Assembly: GCA_930367215.1 (NCBI GenBank)
Contig: OV884058.1
Coordinates: forward strand, 222,560,208 to 222,624,207
Length of the DNA: 64,000 bases
Reading direction: 5' to 3'
Source of the DNA: Pollenia angustigena
Taxonomy: Eukaryota > Arthropoda > Insecta > Diptera > Polleniidae
The translations under genes and the position numbers were made by a program. Numbering within the stretch: the stretch's first letter is position 1; every line of letters begins with the position of its first letter. Below are positions 36,401 to 45,097 of this stretch, in pieces. The notes beneath the pieces were generated by a model that worked only from the letters and a program-made list of their open reading frames with translations, did no database searches and had not been told where the DNA came from.

Positions 36401-38145
36401 TGGCTATTGACATTCTACGCCTCAAAACTGAGCCCCTTTTTCTTTTTCACATACATGTTACATTAAACCAGGTCGACACCTCTTGTCACAATTCCTTCCA
36501 GTGAATAAATCAACAAAGTGTACCTTCACAAATTTCATACTGATCATTCGAGTAGCTTATAAGTTATTTTATTAATAACACGATTCAGTCCCATTGTGCA
36601 CTTTATAGTATAAAATATTCAGCTTCCTCTTTGCTGCATTAATTATGAGAAAACTAGGATTTTTTTTATACAAGATAAGTTGTTACCATTTAGGAAATGA
36701 AAAAATCTGAAAGCCATTCAGACATTTCTACACTTTCCTAAAAAAAAGCTGCGGAGAAAGTTGTTAAGCAAACAAAAAACTTTATTAAAGTTTAAACTGT
36801 CATTAGAACCAATTTTGTGTCATTGTCGTTTTTTTTCTGCAGTCTCAAAAAAAAAAAAAAAAACGTTTATGAATTGTGCATTCATGTCCAAAAACAACAA
36901 CAATAAAAAAAATAAAATCAATTTCAAACGCCATAACAATTTAAGGAAATTAATAAAACGGAAAACCGACTACCAAAAGAAAATTTGCTGTCAGTTGACA
37001 ACAATTCATCACAGATTAAAAGAAAATTACAACAACAAAATACACATTTTTCCATATTTGGTAACAAATAATATTAAAAAAAAAAAAAAAAAAATTTGGA
37101 AAATTTCAAACTACTCAACAACGTACATGAGCGTATGCGTACATGCACTTGTGCGAAAAAAAAACAAACTAAAATAATCGAATGGAAATAAATGTAATTT
37201 TTTCCAAACTGTTAAACAAATAATATTGTACATATCGTTAAGATGCGGAGTAAATGATAATTAATATCATGATGATGCTCTCTGGTGAGGAGGTTACCTT
37301 AAATAGGCAGAGCCAGTTCTGCCGACTCTCTTTACAGTAATCTTAAGTCTGCTTTGCAGCCAGCTCTGCCTAGTAGCCTACTTAATAATGAGATGATAAA
37401 AAGTTCGACTACAAGTTTAAATGATGTTGCTAATGAACTTCATTAGCCATAAACTTCATTATTGTTTATCGTTATGATACGATCATCATGATGTTGGGAG
37501 GAGGCTTTTGTAATTATTAAGTTTAAAGAAGTCATTTATTGAGAGAAATAAAACATACTTTATGCTAACTTAAGTATGTTTGCATGTGTGTTTGCGAATG
37601 TATGATTGTATGTCTGTCTGTCTGTCTGACAGGCTTTATGTCTGCCCATAAAATTCATACTTTGTTTCTATGTATGTAAGTACGAGTACTTATTTAGCAG
37701 TGATGTAGCATGTTCCTTTTATTTGTGTGTGATTTTCTCCAAGTGCGGCTTTGGCACAGACTTTGAAATTGAGAGACGCGATGCCGGCCACTACTTACAA
37801 AACTACGCGATGACTGCATGGCAGATGAGCAAAATGTGCAAAAACCATTGAAATTGTACCAGGGAAATTTAAAATGGTACGTTATATTAAAAAGAGAAAT
37901 AGTGGACAGAAAATATTTTTGCCTATTTTTTTTTTTCAATTAAACCATTTATCAAACACCAAATCAGTTTTTATTAAAAATTTAATCAAGTGATTTAAAA
38001 GTTTACTCATATCAACAACGTAACTACAGAAAATTATTTTTGTATCAAAAAATTCCTTATTGATATATTTGCTTATTGGTGTAAATTTAATTAATTTTTT
38101 AATTAATATCACAAATGTTTTAATTGAAATCAAATTTTAATTTTT
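33431..38145. other. AT-rich stretch with a probable dispersed repeat, no gene
   Basis: At about 34808 the sequence agctgtcccggcaaacgttg begins a block of repeated short paragraphs (gcttttacccttttgcc, taagaaggcat, aggttg..aattttaagaaa) that runs to about 36005, ending in tttatatataggtatagatt. This has the look of a dispersed non-coding insect repeat. The rest is simple AT-rich sequence; the frame at 36761-37177 is a translation of A-rich DNA. A TCTG run lies near 37610. Confidence 0.45.
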
Positions 38146-38151
38146 TCTGTG
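38146..38151. repeat. Left target-site duplication of the Polinton (TCTGTG)
   Basis: TCTGTG immediately precedes the element and is repeated exactly at 55611-55616. Six base pairs is the characteristic target duplication length of Polintons. Confidence 0.95.
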
Positions 38152-39870
38152 AGTATATGTATATTGACAGTTTAGCGCCAATGTGAACAAAAAGTCGTTA
38201 AAAGGTCAACTTCCTATAGGTTTAGTATGGGGGAAAGTAATAAAAGCCATTAAAGGTCATCGTTGAATTTTTAAGTCGTTAAAAATTTTTTTAAGTCGTT
38301 AAAATGTCAATTAAAAGGTCATAAATTAAAAAAAAGCAATAAAAAAGTCGTTAATTTTTAAAAAAGCAATAAAAATGTCATAAATTTTTTAAAAAAGCCA
38401 TAAAAATGTCATAAAATTTTAAAAAAGCCAAAATTAGGGGGGAAATTCCTGAACACGTGTTAAAGTAGGTGAAATTTTTAAAAAATTTCAAAACAAAGTA
38501 ATAAAAAAGTCGTTAAATTTTATAGGAAAGCAATAAAGCTGAGATTTAGAAAAATGTTGGGGGAGCAATGCACAAGTGTTGGGTGCATTGTTGAAGCCTT
38601 TCATTTGTTGTGATCGACAGACGGTCTTACTGTGTAGATGAACTTGAGAAAGATGTGATTTAGTTTTTGTGGATATGTATGCATGTAGATCAATAGGCAG
38701 AGAGACATACTGTGTACAAGTACACAGATGCACTTGATTTTGAAAAAAAATTTTGTGGACAATTTTTTCAAAGCGATGATATTAAAATTAATAATTTATG
38801 GGGTGTGAGATGACAAGGGTATTGTATTGGAGTGTGTTTTGAACATGGACAGATACACAGATAGATCTTGTAGAAGAAAATTGAAAAAATATTTTTTTTA
38901 TATTTTTGTGTGTGTTTATGGATTGTTTGGGAGAAAAAACACACATTTCTGATAAGCCCTTTTTTGTAAGCCCTTTTTTTTTGACGGACAGACAGACCTT
39001 GAGGAAGAAATTGGAAAAATATTTTTTTCTTTATTTTTAACTTAAGCAATTTTAAAAAGGCTGTATTTTCTTTTTTGTGGACAATTTTTTCAAAGCGATG
39101 CTTGATTTTGAAAAAAAATTTTGTGGACAATTTTTTCAAAGCGATGATATTAAAATTAATAATTTATGGGGTGTGAGATGACAAGGGTATTGTATTGGAG
39201 TGTGTTTTGAACATGGACAGATACACAGATAGATCTTGTAGAAGAAAATTGAAAAAATATTTTTTTTATATTTTTGTGTGTGTTTATGGATTGTTTGGGA
39301 GAAAAAACACACATTTCTGATAAGCCCTTTTTTGTAAGCCCTTTTTTTTTGACGGACAGACAGACCTTGAGGAAGAAATTGGAAAAATATTTTTTTCTTT
39401 ATTTTTAACTTAAGCAATTTTAAAAAGGCTGTATTTTCTTTTTTGTGGACAATTTTTTCAAAGCGATGATATTAAAACTAATAATTTATGGGGTGTGAGA
39501 TGATTAGGGTATTGTATTGGAGTGTGTCTTGAACATGGATAGAATCATGGACATGGAAAATTCATGAGCAAGTGTAAAAGTAGGTCAAATTTTTAAAAAA
39601 TTTCAAAGTAATGAAAAAGTCGTTAAATTTTATAGGATAGCAATAAAGCTGAGAGTTTGGTAGAAAGAGCAATGAACTATTATTTTGCTGAAAGACAACA
39701 GACCTTGAGGAAGAAATTCTAAATGTGGGTCAAGTTCCTGTGAGAGGAAAAAATGTAGGTCATGTTAAATAATAGAAATACAAAGAATTTATGTCAATAA
39801 TGCTATCAGAATGTTGTTGTTTTGTTTGTTTGGGTGATTGACTGACGATCGACGAGAAAATTATTGGATG

Positions 39871-39904
<34 letters not shown>

Positions 39905-39960
39905 TAGACAGATACACAGACGAAAAGACCTTGAGGAAGAAATTGGAAAAATATTTATTT
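38152..39960 (+). repeat. Polinton left terminal inverted repeat
   Basis: The sequence matches the complement of 54116-55610 almost base for base from the tip (agtatatgtatattgacagt) to the gacagaca run and the following ccttgaggaagaaattggaa block. It differs by a 368-bp tandem duplication present only here and a shorter GACA tract. The outer 300 bp consist of degenerate units built from gtcgttaaa and aaaaaagcaataaaa. Frames within it (38488-38733, 38768-39139, 39136-39417) recur in the other repeat and are not likely genes. Confidence 0.92.
38733..39468 (+). repeat. 368-bp tandem duplication inside the left TIR
   Basis: Two head-to-tail copies, about 38733-39100 and 39101-39468, appear identical by eye. 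The boundary repeats are ttgtggacaattttttcaaa and agcgatg, which occur three times on the left but only twice on the right. The right TIR has one copy (about 54660-55020). Recombination between the boundary repeats would explain the gain. Confidence 0.85.
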
Positions 39961-40517
39961 TATTTTTGTGTGTGTGTTTATGGATTGTTTGGGAGAAAAA
40001 CACACATTGCTGATAAACCTTTCTTTTAGTTTTTTTATTCTCAATTAGGTGTTGTAAAATTAATTGAGCTGTTGACATGTGTTAAAAGCGCTAGTAATTG
40101 TATGTCAACATTTTTCTATCTATATATTATGATTTTATTGAGTTATTAAAATTTTTTTTATAGAAGCAAACTATGTTTCAATTTTTTGTATAGGATATGA
40201 AACCATATAGACGTATAGACCTTGTAAAAGAAATTGGAATATATTATTGATAAGACTTTCTTTAGTTTTTTTTATTTCTAAAATTGTTGGATTGACAGAA
40301 AAAATTAAAAAATAACTAATTAAATTGTGAATTTATTAAGTTATTAAAATGATATAGATATAATTTTGTTTGTTTTGAATTAGGTGATGAAAATTGATAA
40401 GATGAAGAGTTTACATGGATTTTTCCTAATATTAGTTTAAAAAAAGTAAAAAGGCTTAGTGGAATGTTTTTCTGAAAACTAGATTTAGTTAAATTTTAAA
40501 ACTAAAGAGTAAAAACC
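39961..40517. other. Non-coding leader between left TIR and first gene
   Basis: AT-rich DNA with a degenerate copy of the TIR motif (agaccttgtaaaagaaattg near 40208). It probably holds the promoter of the 98-residue gene; no clear signal could be pinned down. Confidence 0.5.
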
Positions 40518-40814
40518 ATGAATTCGAGTCAAAATATATTTGAACTTGTGGACAATAATTCAGAAGAAAATTCTGTAGAGGACAATACACAGGCACGGAT
40601 AAATGCGTTAATCGACGCAGCCTTAGAGGATTTTCGATTCTTTTCAACATCAAATTTTACAATCCCCAACAACCAGATGGGATATTTTGATTTTTTGTGG
40701 GAAATTGAAAATTTCCTGGATGATGAAGAGGGGGATGCCGTCATATTAAATATAAATGAGACATTTTATACAGATGAAGAAGGTGATCGCTACATCAGAG
40801 AATTAGATTTTTAG
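40518..40814 (+). CDS. Small acidic Polinton protein, unknown function
   Basis: A 98-residue frame opens with ATG (caaaaccATG-like context) and ends with TAG. It is very acidic, with Asp/Glu clusters at SEENSVEDN, FLDDEEGDA and TDEEGDR, and has aromatic residues spaced between. No known domain was recognised. It is the first gene inside the left TIR. Codon use is like that of the element's other genes. The acidic character would suit a DNA mimic or protein-binding partner, but that is speculation. Confidence 0.65.
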   Translation: MNSSQNIFELVDNNSEENSVEDNTQARINALIDAALEDFRFFSTSNFTIPNNQMGYFDFLWEIENFLDDEEGDAVILNINETFYTDEEGDRYIRELDF

Positions 40815-40894
40815 TTTAATGAAAATATACAAAATTATTTTATAAAAACATATATTTATCTACATATAATAAACTATTTAAATTTAACTAAACA

Positions 40895-40966
40895 ATTTTA
40901 TTTTGTTTGCAATGGGTGTGGTGGGTAAAAATTTTATTTTGTTTACAATGGGTGTGGTGGGTAAAA
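40895..40966 (+). repeat. 36-bp tandem repeat, two copies
   Basis: The units at 40895-40930 and 40931-40966 differ by one base and contain caatgggtgtggtgggtaaa. They lie between the first and second genes and could be a regulatory or replication signal, but nothing in the sequence proves this. Confidence 0.7.
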
Positions 40967-41108
40967 AAAATTAAAAAAAACATTATCGATAACTTTAATG
41001 AATTATAGCAAATAACATATGTTTAAACTATGTGTAGCCAAAAATTTTTTTCTATAAATTGTGAATTTATTGAATTTTTTATTACATTTCATTATAAATT
41101 ATCAAACG

Positions 41109-41462
41109 ATGAATATTAACGCGGAATTAATTGCTTCATTTAATAAGTTAAATATGAAACATATTTTAAGTGTTAAAAATATGGTAGATGGAAAGGACTA
41201 TCCTATTACAGGTGCTGAACGGGTAACTACAAAATATGGAGATGTTATAGTCTTGGAATTGGATGGAGCTATGCTTTATCTTCCTAAAAGGTTTAATGCC
41301 TTGACTGAAAACGATGTTGGGTACCTATCAACTGGCTCATATATCATTTCAAAGATTCCTTTAGATGACGAAAAGGATACCATTAATTATAAGCTGGAAA
41401 TTAAGATGGCTGCTCCTACGAAAGGATATTACCCTTATTCTCATTTTAATACTTTTAAATAA
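41109..41462 (+). CDS. Polinton protein of about 117 residues, possibly nucleic-acid binding
   Basis: The frame is open from an ATG at 41061, but the ATG at 41109 is a likelier start: the 16 residues before it are hydrophobic and low-complexity, while the part after it begins MNINAELIASFNKLNMKHIL. The middle has alternating beta-like stretches (YPITGAERVTTKYGDVIVLE, AMLYLPKRF), with a GDxIxLEL-type strand that recalls small OB-fold single-strand DNA-binding proteins. No residue-level proof of that fold is available by eye. A DNA-binding role would fit an element that replicates by protein priming. Confidence 0.6.
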   Translation: MNINAELIASFNKLNMKHILSVKNMVDGKDYPITGAERVTTKYGDVIVLELDGAMLYLPKRFNALTENDVGYLSTGSYIISKIPLDDEKDTINYKLEIKMAAPTKGYYPYSHFNTFK

Positions 41463-41616
41463 AATAATTTTTCAATAAAAAAATTAGTAAACAATAAATT
41501 ATTATAAATTCTTGTGTTTTTTTCTTATTTTATTAGTAAACAGATATGTATAAGTATATATAATATAGAATAATTAATATTTCTATAAGTTGTAAATGAA
41601 ATCTTAATGTGGAAAG

Positions 41617-41889
41617 ATGGAGGTTATTGAAGCTTTTCTACAAGAATTCGGAAGTGTTATCTTTGAAGAACATTTGGAATTATTATGTGCATTCAAAAGA
41701 GAATATACAGATTTTAATGTATATAGTATACCTTGCTCTCACGAAAGTACAAGTGGAGATGTCGTGGGTTTGTGTGGATGTTACTTTTTCTTTAAGAGAA
41801 AGAAGGAGGTTATGAGAATTATCGAAAACTATAAAAAAATATTAAAACATCTTAAATGTCTAAATTTATGTGCAAGAAAAACAAAATAA
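41617..41889 (+). CDS. Small Polinton protein, unknown function, cysteine-bearing
   Basis: A 90-residue frame starts with ATG and ends with TAA. It has an N-terminal helix-like part (MEVIEAFLQEFGSVIFEEHL), a short GLCGCYFFFKRKKE stretch in the middle, and a basic end (LKHLKCLNLCARKTK). Cysteines occur in CSH, GLCGC and LKC..LC, too irregular to call a zinc finger. An overlapping ATG-less frame starting at 41609 is a shadow. Nothing allows a function to be assigned. Confidence 0.5.
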   Translation: MEVIEAFLQEFGSVIFEEHLELLCAFKREYTDFNVYSIPCSHESTSGDVVGLCGCYFFFKRKKEVMRIIENYKKILKHLKCLNLCARKTK

Positions 41890-41959
41890 TGAATTTGATT
41901 AAACTTTTTTTTTTTATTAGAATTTAATAATAAATGTACCTTATTTAATTACAGTTAAT

Positions 41960-42060
41960 ACATATACATACAAATAGTTAAAAAAAAAAAAAAAAAAAAA
42001 AAATATATAAAAGCGCATTTTTTTTTTTCTTTAAATAGAGATTTTCAAAGTAAAAATATT
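41960..42060. other. A-rich intergenic spacer
   Basis: A run of more than twenty A residues (about 41980-42003) followed by tatataaaagcgc gives the only good TATA-box match near a Polinton gene start, about 80 bp upstream of the ATG at 42089. It is a plausible promoter of the 213-residue gene. Confidence 0.4.
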
Positions 42061-42088
42061 ATTAGTATACATTTAAAATTCATCGATA

Positions 42089-42730
42089 ATGTTTCATCTC
42101 AAGAGAAACCCGAAAATAAACGACTGTGTATTTGAGTTGGAATATTTTATAAATTTAAAATTAAAGATATCCTGCGGATTTTCCACAGCCCTTGGTTTTA
42201 AGCCAATGGTTTGGCTACATTACAAAGGAAAAAATTTCATTGGATTTGATCGAGATGAGTGGATGTACCTTATGAGCTATAAGGAATACATTCAGGCAAC
42301 ACTTAATCAGTGTGAATTTTTAGATTGTATGAATCTTATTCAGACCAATAATAAGAGAGAAATTCAGTATGATTTCCACTACAAAAATGGAATATGTTAT
42401 CTGATCCTTCAACAAGAAAATTATAAAATCAAAATTGATCCAGAGACGTGGAAATCCTTAACTCAAATTGGAATATTCCTAACAACATTCTTAAGCTGGA
42501 ATACAATTCTTCAAAAGCAGATTCTATATTTTTATTATGAACATTACATTCCAACTTGTTCTATGTTAAATAAAACTAGTGCACATTTTTTTGAAATTAA
42601 TACTATAAATGAAAGAGATATAGAACTAGATTTAACAAGACTTTGTTATGAGTTTGGAAAAAAAATGCAAAATAAAATTAAAACAGATGTTAAAATCTAT
42701 AGACTATTATTAAGAATGGATAATAAATAA
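42089..42730 (+). CDS. Polinton protein of 213 residues, unknown function
   Basis: The frame begins with ATG (MFHLKRNPKINDC) and ends with TAA beside an AATAAA. Two stretches look like repeats of one unit: KNFIGFDRDEWMYLMSYKEY and YKIKIDPETWKSLTQIGIFL, each a beta strand followed by an Asp/Glu-x-x-x-Trp-x-x-Leu helix. That layout is reminiscent of PC4-like DNA-binding modules, but the match is weak. It is tail to tail with the protease gene (64 bp apart). Function is unknown; DNA or transcription-related work is only a guess. Confidence 0.65.
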   Translation: MFHLKRNPKINDCVFELEYFINLKLKISCGFSTALGFKPMVWLHYKGKNFIGFDRDEWMYLMSYKEYIQATLNQCEFLDCMNLIQTNNKREIQYDFHYKNGICYLILQQENYKIKIDPETWKSLTQIGIFLTTFLSWNTILQKQILYFYYEHYIPTCSMLNKTSAHFFEINTINERDIELDLTRLCYEFGKKMQNKIKTDVKIYRLLLRMDNK

Positions 42731-42794
42731 AAAAAAACAAACAAAAAAAAATAATAAAAATATATTAAAACAAACAAATATTTGAGTTTTTTTA

Positions 42795-43160
42795 TTAATT
42801 CTTTATTTTGAAATTTATTAAAAATTTTAAACATAAATGACCACAAATAAATGTATTAAATTTTTGATATCTTAAATAGTTATATTTAATGTTTTTACCC
42901 AAGTATTTTAAAACTTCCATAGGTGGTTGGAGATTACCAAAACTATCAAAGTATTCTACATTATCATTATTTTTATAAAATGCTACCCAATGTGTTCCAT
43001 ATCCTCTATTTGAGTCCAAGTTTATAATTCCATTCTCTATTCGGTGTGGAGTTTTAGGAAGTTTATCCCTCATATAAACTCCTCTAAAATAAGGAATATA
43101 CTTCTTCCCAAATGTTTTCAAGTCCACATCTGTTAGTGGTCTATTAGGTAGCTGTTTCAA
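42795..43160 (-). CDS. PRO: Adenovirus-type cysteine protease (PRO)
   Basis: The frame encodes the maturation protease that would cleave virion precursors. Counting from the codon at 43160, the catalytic set is His57 (GTHWVAFY), Asp72 (YFDSFGN), Gln99 and Cys106 (FICGHLC). The Gln-to-Cys spacing of 7 equals that of adenain, and FRGVYMRDKLP matches the start of the family fold. Length is about 121 residues, short compared with adenain (about 200). Oddly there is no ATG before residue 30: the frame is open upstream to 43199, and its natural start is a TTG that overlaps the TGA of the PLA2 gene. Either that TTG is a mutated ATG or the frame is reached by -1 frameshifting. Confidence 0.85.
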   Translation of the reverse strand: MKQLPNRPLTDVDLKTFGKKYIPYFRGVYMRDKLPKTPHRIENGIINLDSNRGYGTHWVAFYKNNDNVEYFDSFGNLQPPMEVLKYLGKNIKYNYLRYQKFNTFICGHLCLKFLINFKIKN

Positions 43161-43966
43161 TAGTTTTTTGATGAGGTATAAAATATTCCATAGCCTTTTT
43201 TATAAGGTTTAAGATATAGACCTTTACCCATAACTATTGACTCTAATGTTTTGTTATGACGCTTACTTTCTTCGAGCTGTTGTCTACCATTTTTAGCTAA
43301 AGTAATAGTTTTAGCGATTGCTGACCCACCAGAAGCTATTGCTCCCAACGCTCCAAGTGCTGTTAGAATAGGAACAAGTGGTAGAAAACCACCAAGTTTA
43401 GGTATGTTGATAATTCTAGGAATTTTTACTATAGATTTTTTTCCAAGAAATGAATGTCGTATAGCTTTTCGTGCAGTTTTAATAGCGGTTTTGATGTCAT
43501 TTGGTTTTTCCTTTTTTAAAATATCGGTTGCTGATTTAACGGCATTCTTAAAAATATTTCGTCTACACTTTTTCTTTTGGTTACCAGTTTTAACTCCCAA
43601 GCCTAATTTAACTTTTGACTTCATTGCGTTAGTGACAAGGTATGCGTTGAGTTTTTCTCCAAAAGTACTATCTTTAGCTTTAACTCTACTCCAAGCTTTT
43701 TCTGCTAGTTCTTTATCTGCTTGATGTCGCTTATGAATATCAGTGTTCTGGGAATAAGCAATATCATGAATTTTGCAAGCTGCATCCAAAGGATTGATAC
43801 CTTTATCACCCCTTTGTAATCGTTTTTCTAATTTAGTTCCTGGTCCACAAAATTGATAACCCGGCAAATGAAGTTCAAGAGGTAGTGAATTAATTAAGCT
43901 ATTAACAAGTCCTTTTCCAAGGACGAATTGTTTTCTACTAAATTCTTTTTTTTTATACACAATCAT
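43157..43966 (-). CDS. Minor virion protein with phospholipase A2 domain
   Basis: The 269-residue protein starts with ATG 79 bp from the divergent ATPase gene. Residues 30-75 hold a viral-type PLA2 site: the calcium loop GYQFCGPGTKL (36-46) and the catalytic DAACKIHDIAYS with His67-Asp68, as in parvovirus VP1. Residues 115-185 are strongly basic. Residues 192-222 (GGFLPLVPILTALGALGAIA onward) are hydrophobic and glycine/alanine-rich, like a membrane-active segment. By analogy with such proteins it would breach a membrane during entry and sit inside the capsid. The end overlaps the protease frame. An A-AAA-AAC heptamer at 43169-43163 lies just before the stop. Confidence 0.8.
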   Translation of the reverse strand: MIVYKKKEFSRKQFVLGKGLVNSLINSLPLELHLPGYQFCGPGTKLEKRLQRGDKGINPLDAACKIHDIAYSQNTDIHKRHQADKELAEKAWSRVKAKDSTFGEKLNAYLVTNAMKSKVKLGLGVKTGNQKKKCRRNIFKNAVKSATDILKKEKPNDIKTAIKTARKAIRHSFLGKKSIVKIPRIINIPKLGGFLPLVPILTALGALGAIASGGSAIAKTITLAKNGRQQLEESKRHNKTLESIVMGKGLYLKPYKKGYGIFYTSSKNY

Positions 43967-44045
43967 TTATATATAAAAATTGCTTTACTGAAATTAAAAA
44001 AAAAAAAAAATCGAAAGTAAATAAAACGTAACATTAAGCAAACGT
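43967..44045. promoter_or_regulatory. Divergent promoter region, PLA2/protease versus ATPase
   Basis: Only 79 bp separate the two ATG codons that point away from each other, so transcription of both virion gene groups must start here or inside the neighbouring genes. The spacer holds a 14-A run and atatataaaaa near 43970. No specific factor site was recognised. Confidence 0.5.
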
Positions 44046-44747
44046 ATGCTTTCAGTTATAAAGATGCGTTTGGTAAAACAACAATCGAATATTTCAGTGA
44101 GAAACTTGGATTTAACGGAAAACAGAAATGGTTTTAAACATAGCTGCCTTTTACCAAATTCTATTAGAGCACTAATAGTTGGTCCCTCAAACTGTGGCAA
44201 AACAAATATAATGCTAAGTTTAATTGAAAGTCCGAATGGTTTAAAATTTAAGAATATTTATATATACTCAAAATCATTAAATCAACCAAAATATAAATAT
44301 CTATCAAGATTAATTTCATCAGTAAAGGGTATGGGACTTTATACATTTTCAGATAATGAACATGTCATACCACCCGAAAAAGCTAAAGTAAATTCTATTA
44401 TGATATTTGACGATGTTGCTTGTGAAAAGCAAAATAATATAAGATCATATTTCTGTATGGGTAGACATAAGGATATTGATTCTTTTTATTTATGTCAGAC
44501 TTATACACACATTCCAAAACATTTAGTACGTGATAATGCAAATATGATTATTTTATTCAAGCAAGATGAATTAAATTTAAAGCATATCTACAATGATCAT
44601 GTTGGTAGTGACATGAGTTTAAATATGTTTCGTTACATTTGCGGAGAATGTTGGAAGGATAAATATGGATTTCTTGTAATAAGCAAAGATGATGAAATGA
44701 AGCAAGGACGTTATAGAAAAGGCTTTGATCTATTCATTCAGATTTAG
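44046..44747 (+). CDS. ATP: FtsK/HerA-type genome packaging ATPase (ATP)
   Basis: The 233-residue protein would pump element DNA into capsids. Walker A is GPSNCGKT (residues 46-53), preceded by the strand RALIV; Walker B is IMIFDDV (117-123) with the acidic pair Asp121-Asp122. A CMGRHKDID stretch and LCQTYTHIPK follow, matching the sensor region of the A32-like family found in Polintons, virophages and large DNA viruses. Length is typical for the family. ATG at 44046 gives the natural start; an internal ATG six codons in is possible. It is the best-conserved marker of the virion module. Confidence 0.93.
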   Translation: MLSVIKMRLVKQQSNISVRNLDLTENRNGFKHSCLLPNSIRALIVGPSNCGKTNIMLSLIESPNGLKFKNIYIYSKSLNQPKYKYLSRLISSVKGMGLYTFSDNEHVIPPEKAKVNSIMIFDDVACEKQNNIRSYFCMGRHKDIDSFYLCQTYTHIPKHLVRDNANMIILFKQDELNLKHIYNDHVGSDMSLNMFRYICGECWKDKYGFLVISKDDEMKQGRYRKGFDLFIQI

Positions 44748-44825
44748 TCATATGTATACTATTAACTACATCAGACGTATACCTATTAATATTAAATACG
44801 TTTTTTTCCACTTGGAAACTGTTAA

Positions 44826-45085
44826 AATTATTCCACGAAGCTGTTTATCTGTTTTAAGAAGCTGTTTAGCTGTTTTCAAAAGCTGTTTTAGCTGTTTTCA
44901 AAAGCTGTTAAGCTGTTTTAAGAAGCTGTTTAGCTGTTTTCAAAAGCTGTTTAGCTGTTTTAAGAAGCTGTTTAGATGTTTTAAGAAGCTGTTTAGCTGT
45001 TTTCAAAAGCTGTTTAGCTGTTTTAAGAAGCTGTTTAGCTGTTTAAGAAGCTGTTTAGCTGTTTTAAGAAGCTGTTTAGCTATTT
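44826..45085 (+). repeat. 21-bp minisatellite, about 12 units
   Basis: Tandem units of the form agctgttttaagaagctgtt (21 bp) alternate between tttaaga and tttcaaa variants, some one to three bases longer or shorter. The array fills almost all the space between the ATPase stop and the next ATG (45098). The apparent Cys/Lys/Phe-rich frame over it (44725-45195) is just its translation. Confidence 0.9.
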
Positions 45086-45097
45086 TTCAAAGTTATA

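Noticed and set aside
36761..37177. 138-codon Lys/Asn-rich protein
   Set aside because: The frame is built of A-rich low-complexity DNA and begins with a non-ATG codon.
38488..39417. Open frames inside the left TIR, repeated in the right TIR
   Set aside because: They lie in simple AT-rich repeat sequence, arise twice from the 368-bp duplication, and have no domain or start context.
39838..40029. DRQT-repeat protein (also 54098-54292)
   Set aside because: It is the translation of the GACA microsatellite and differs in length between the two TIRs.
43994..44200. Minus-strand frame over the ATPase start
   Set aside because: It is a shadow of the ATPase gene and lacks homology.
44826..45085. 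CRISPR-like array
   Set aside because: Units are contiguous with no unique spacers, and the context is a eukaryotic transposon.
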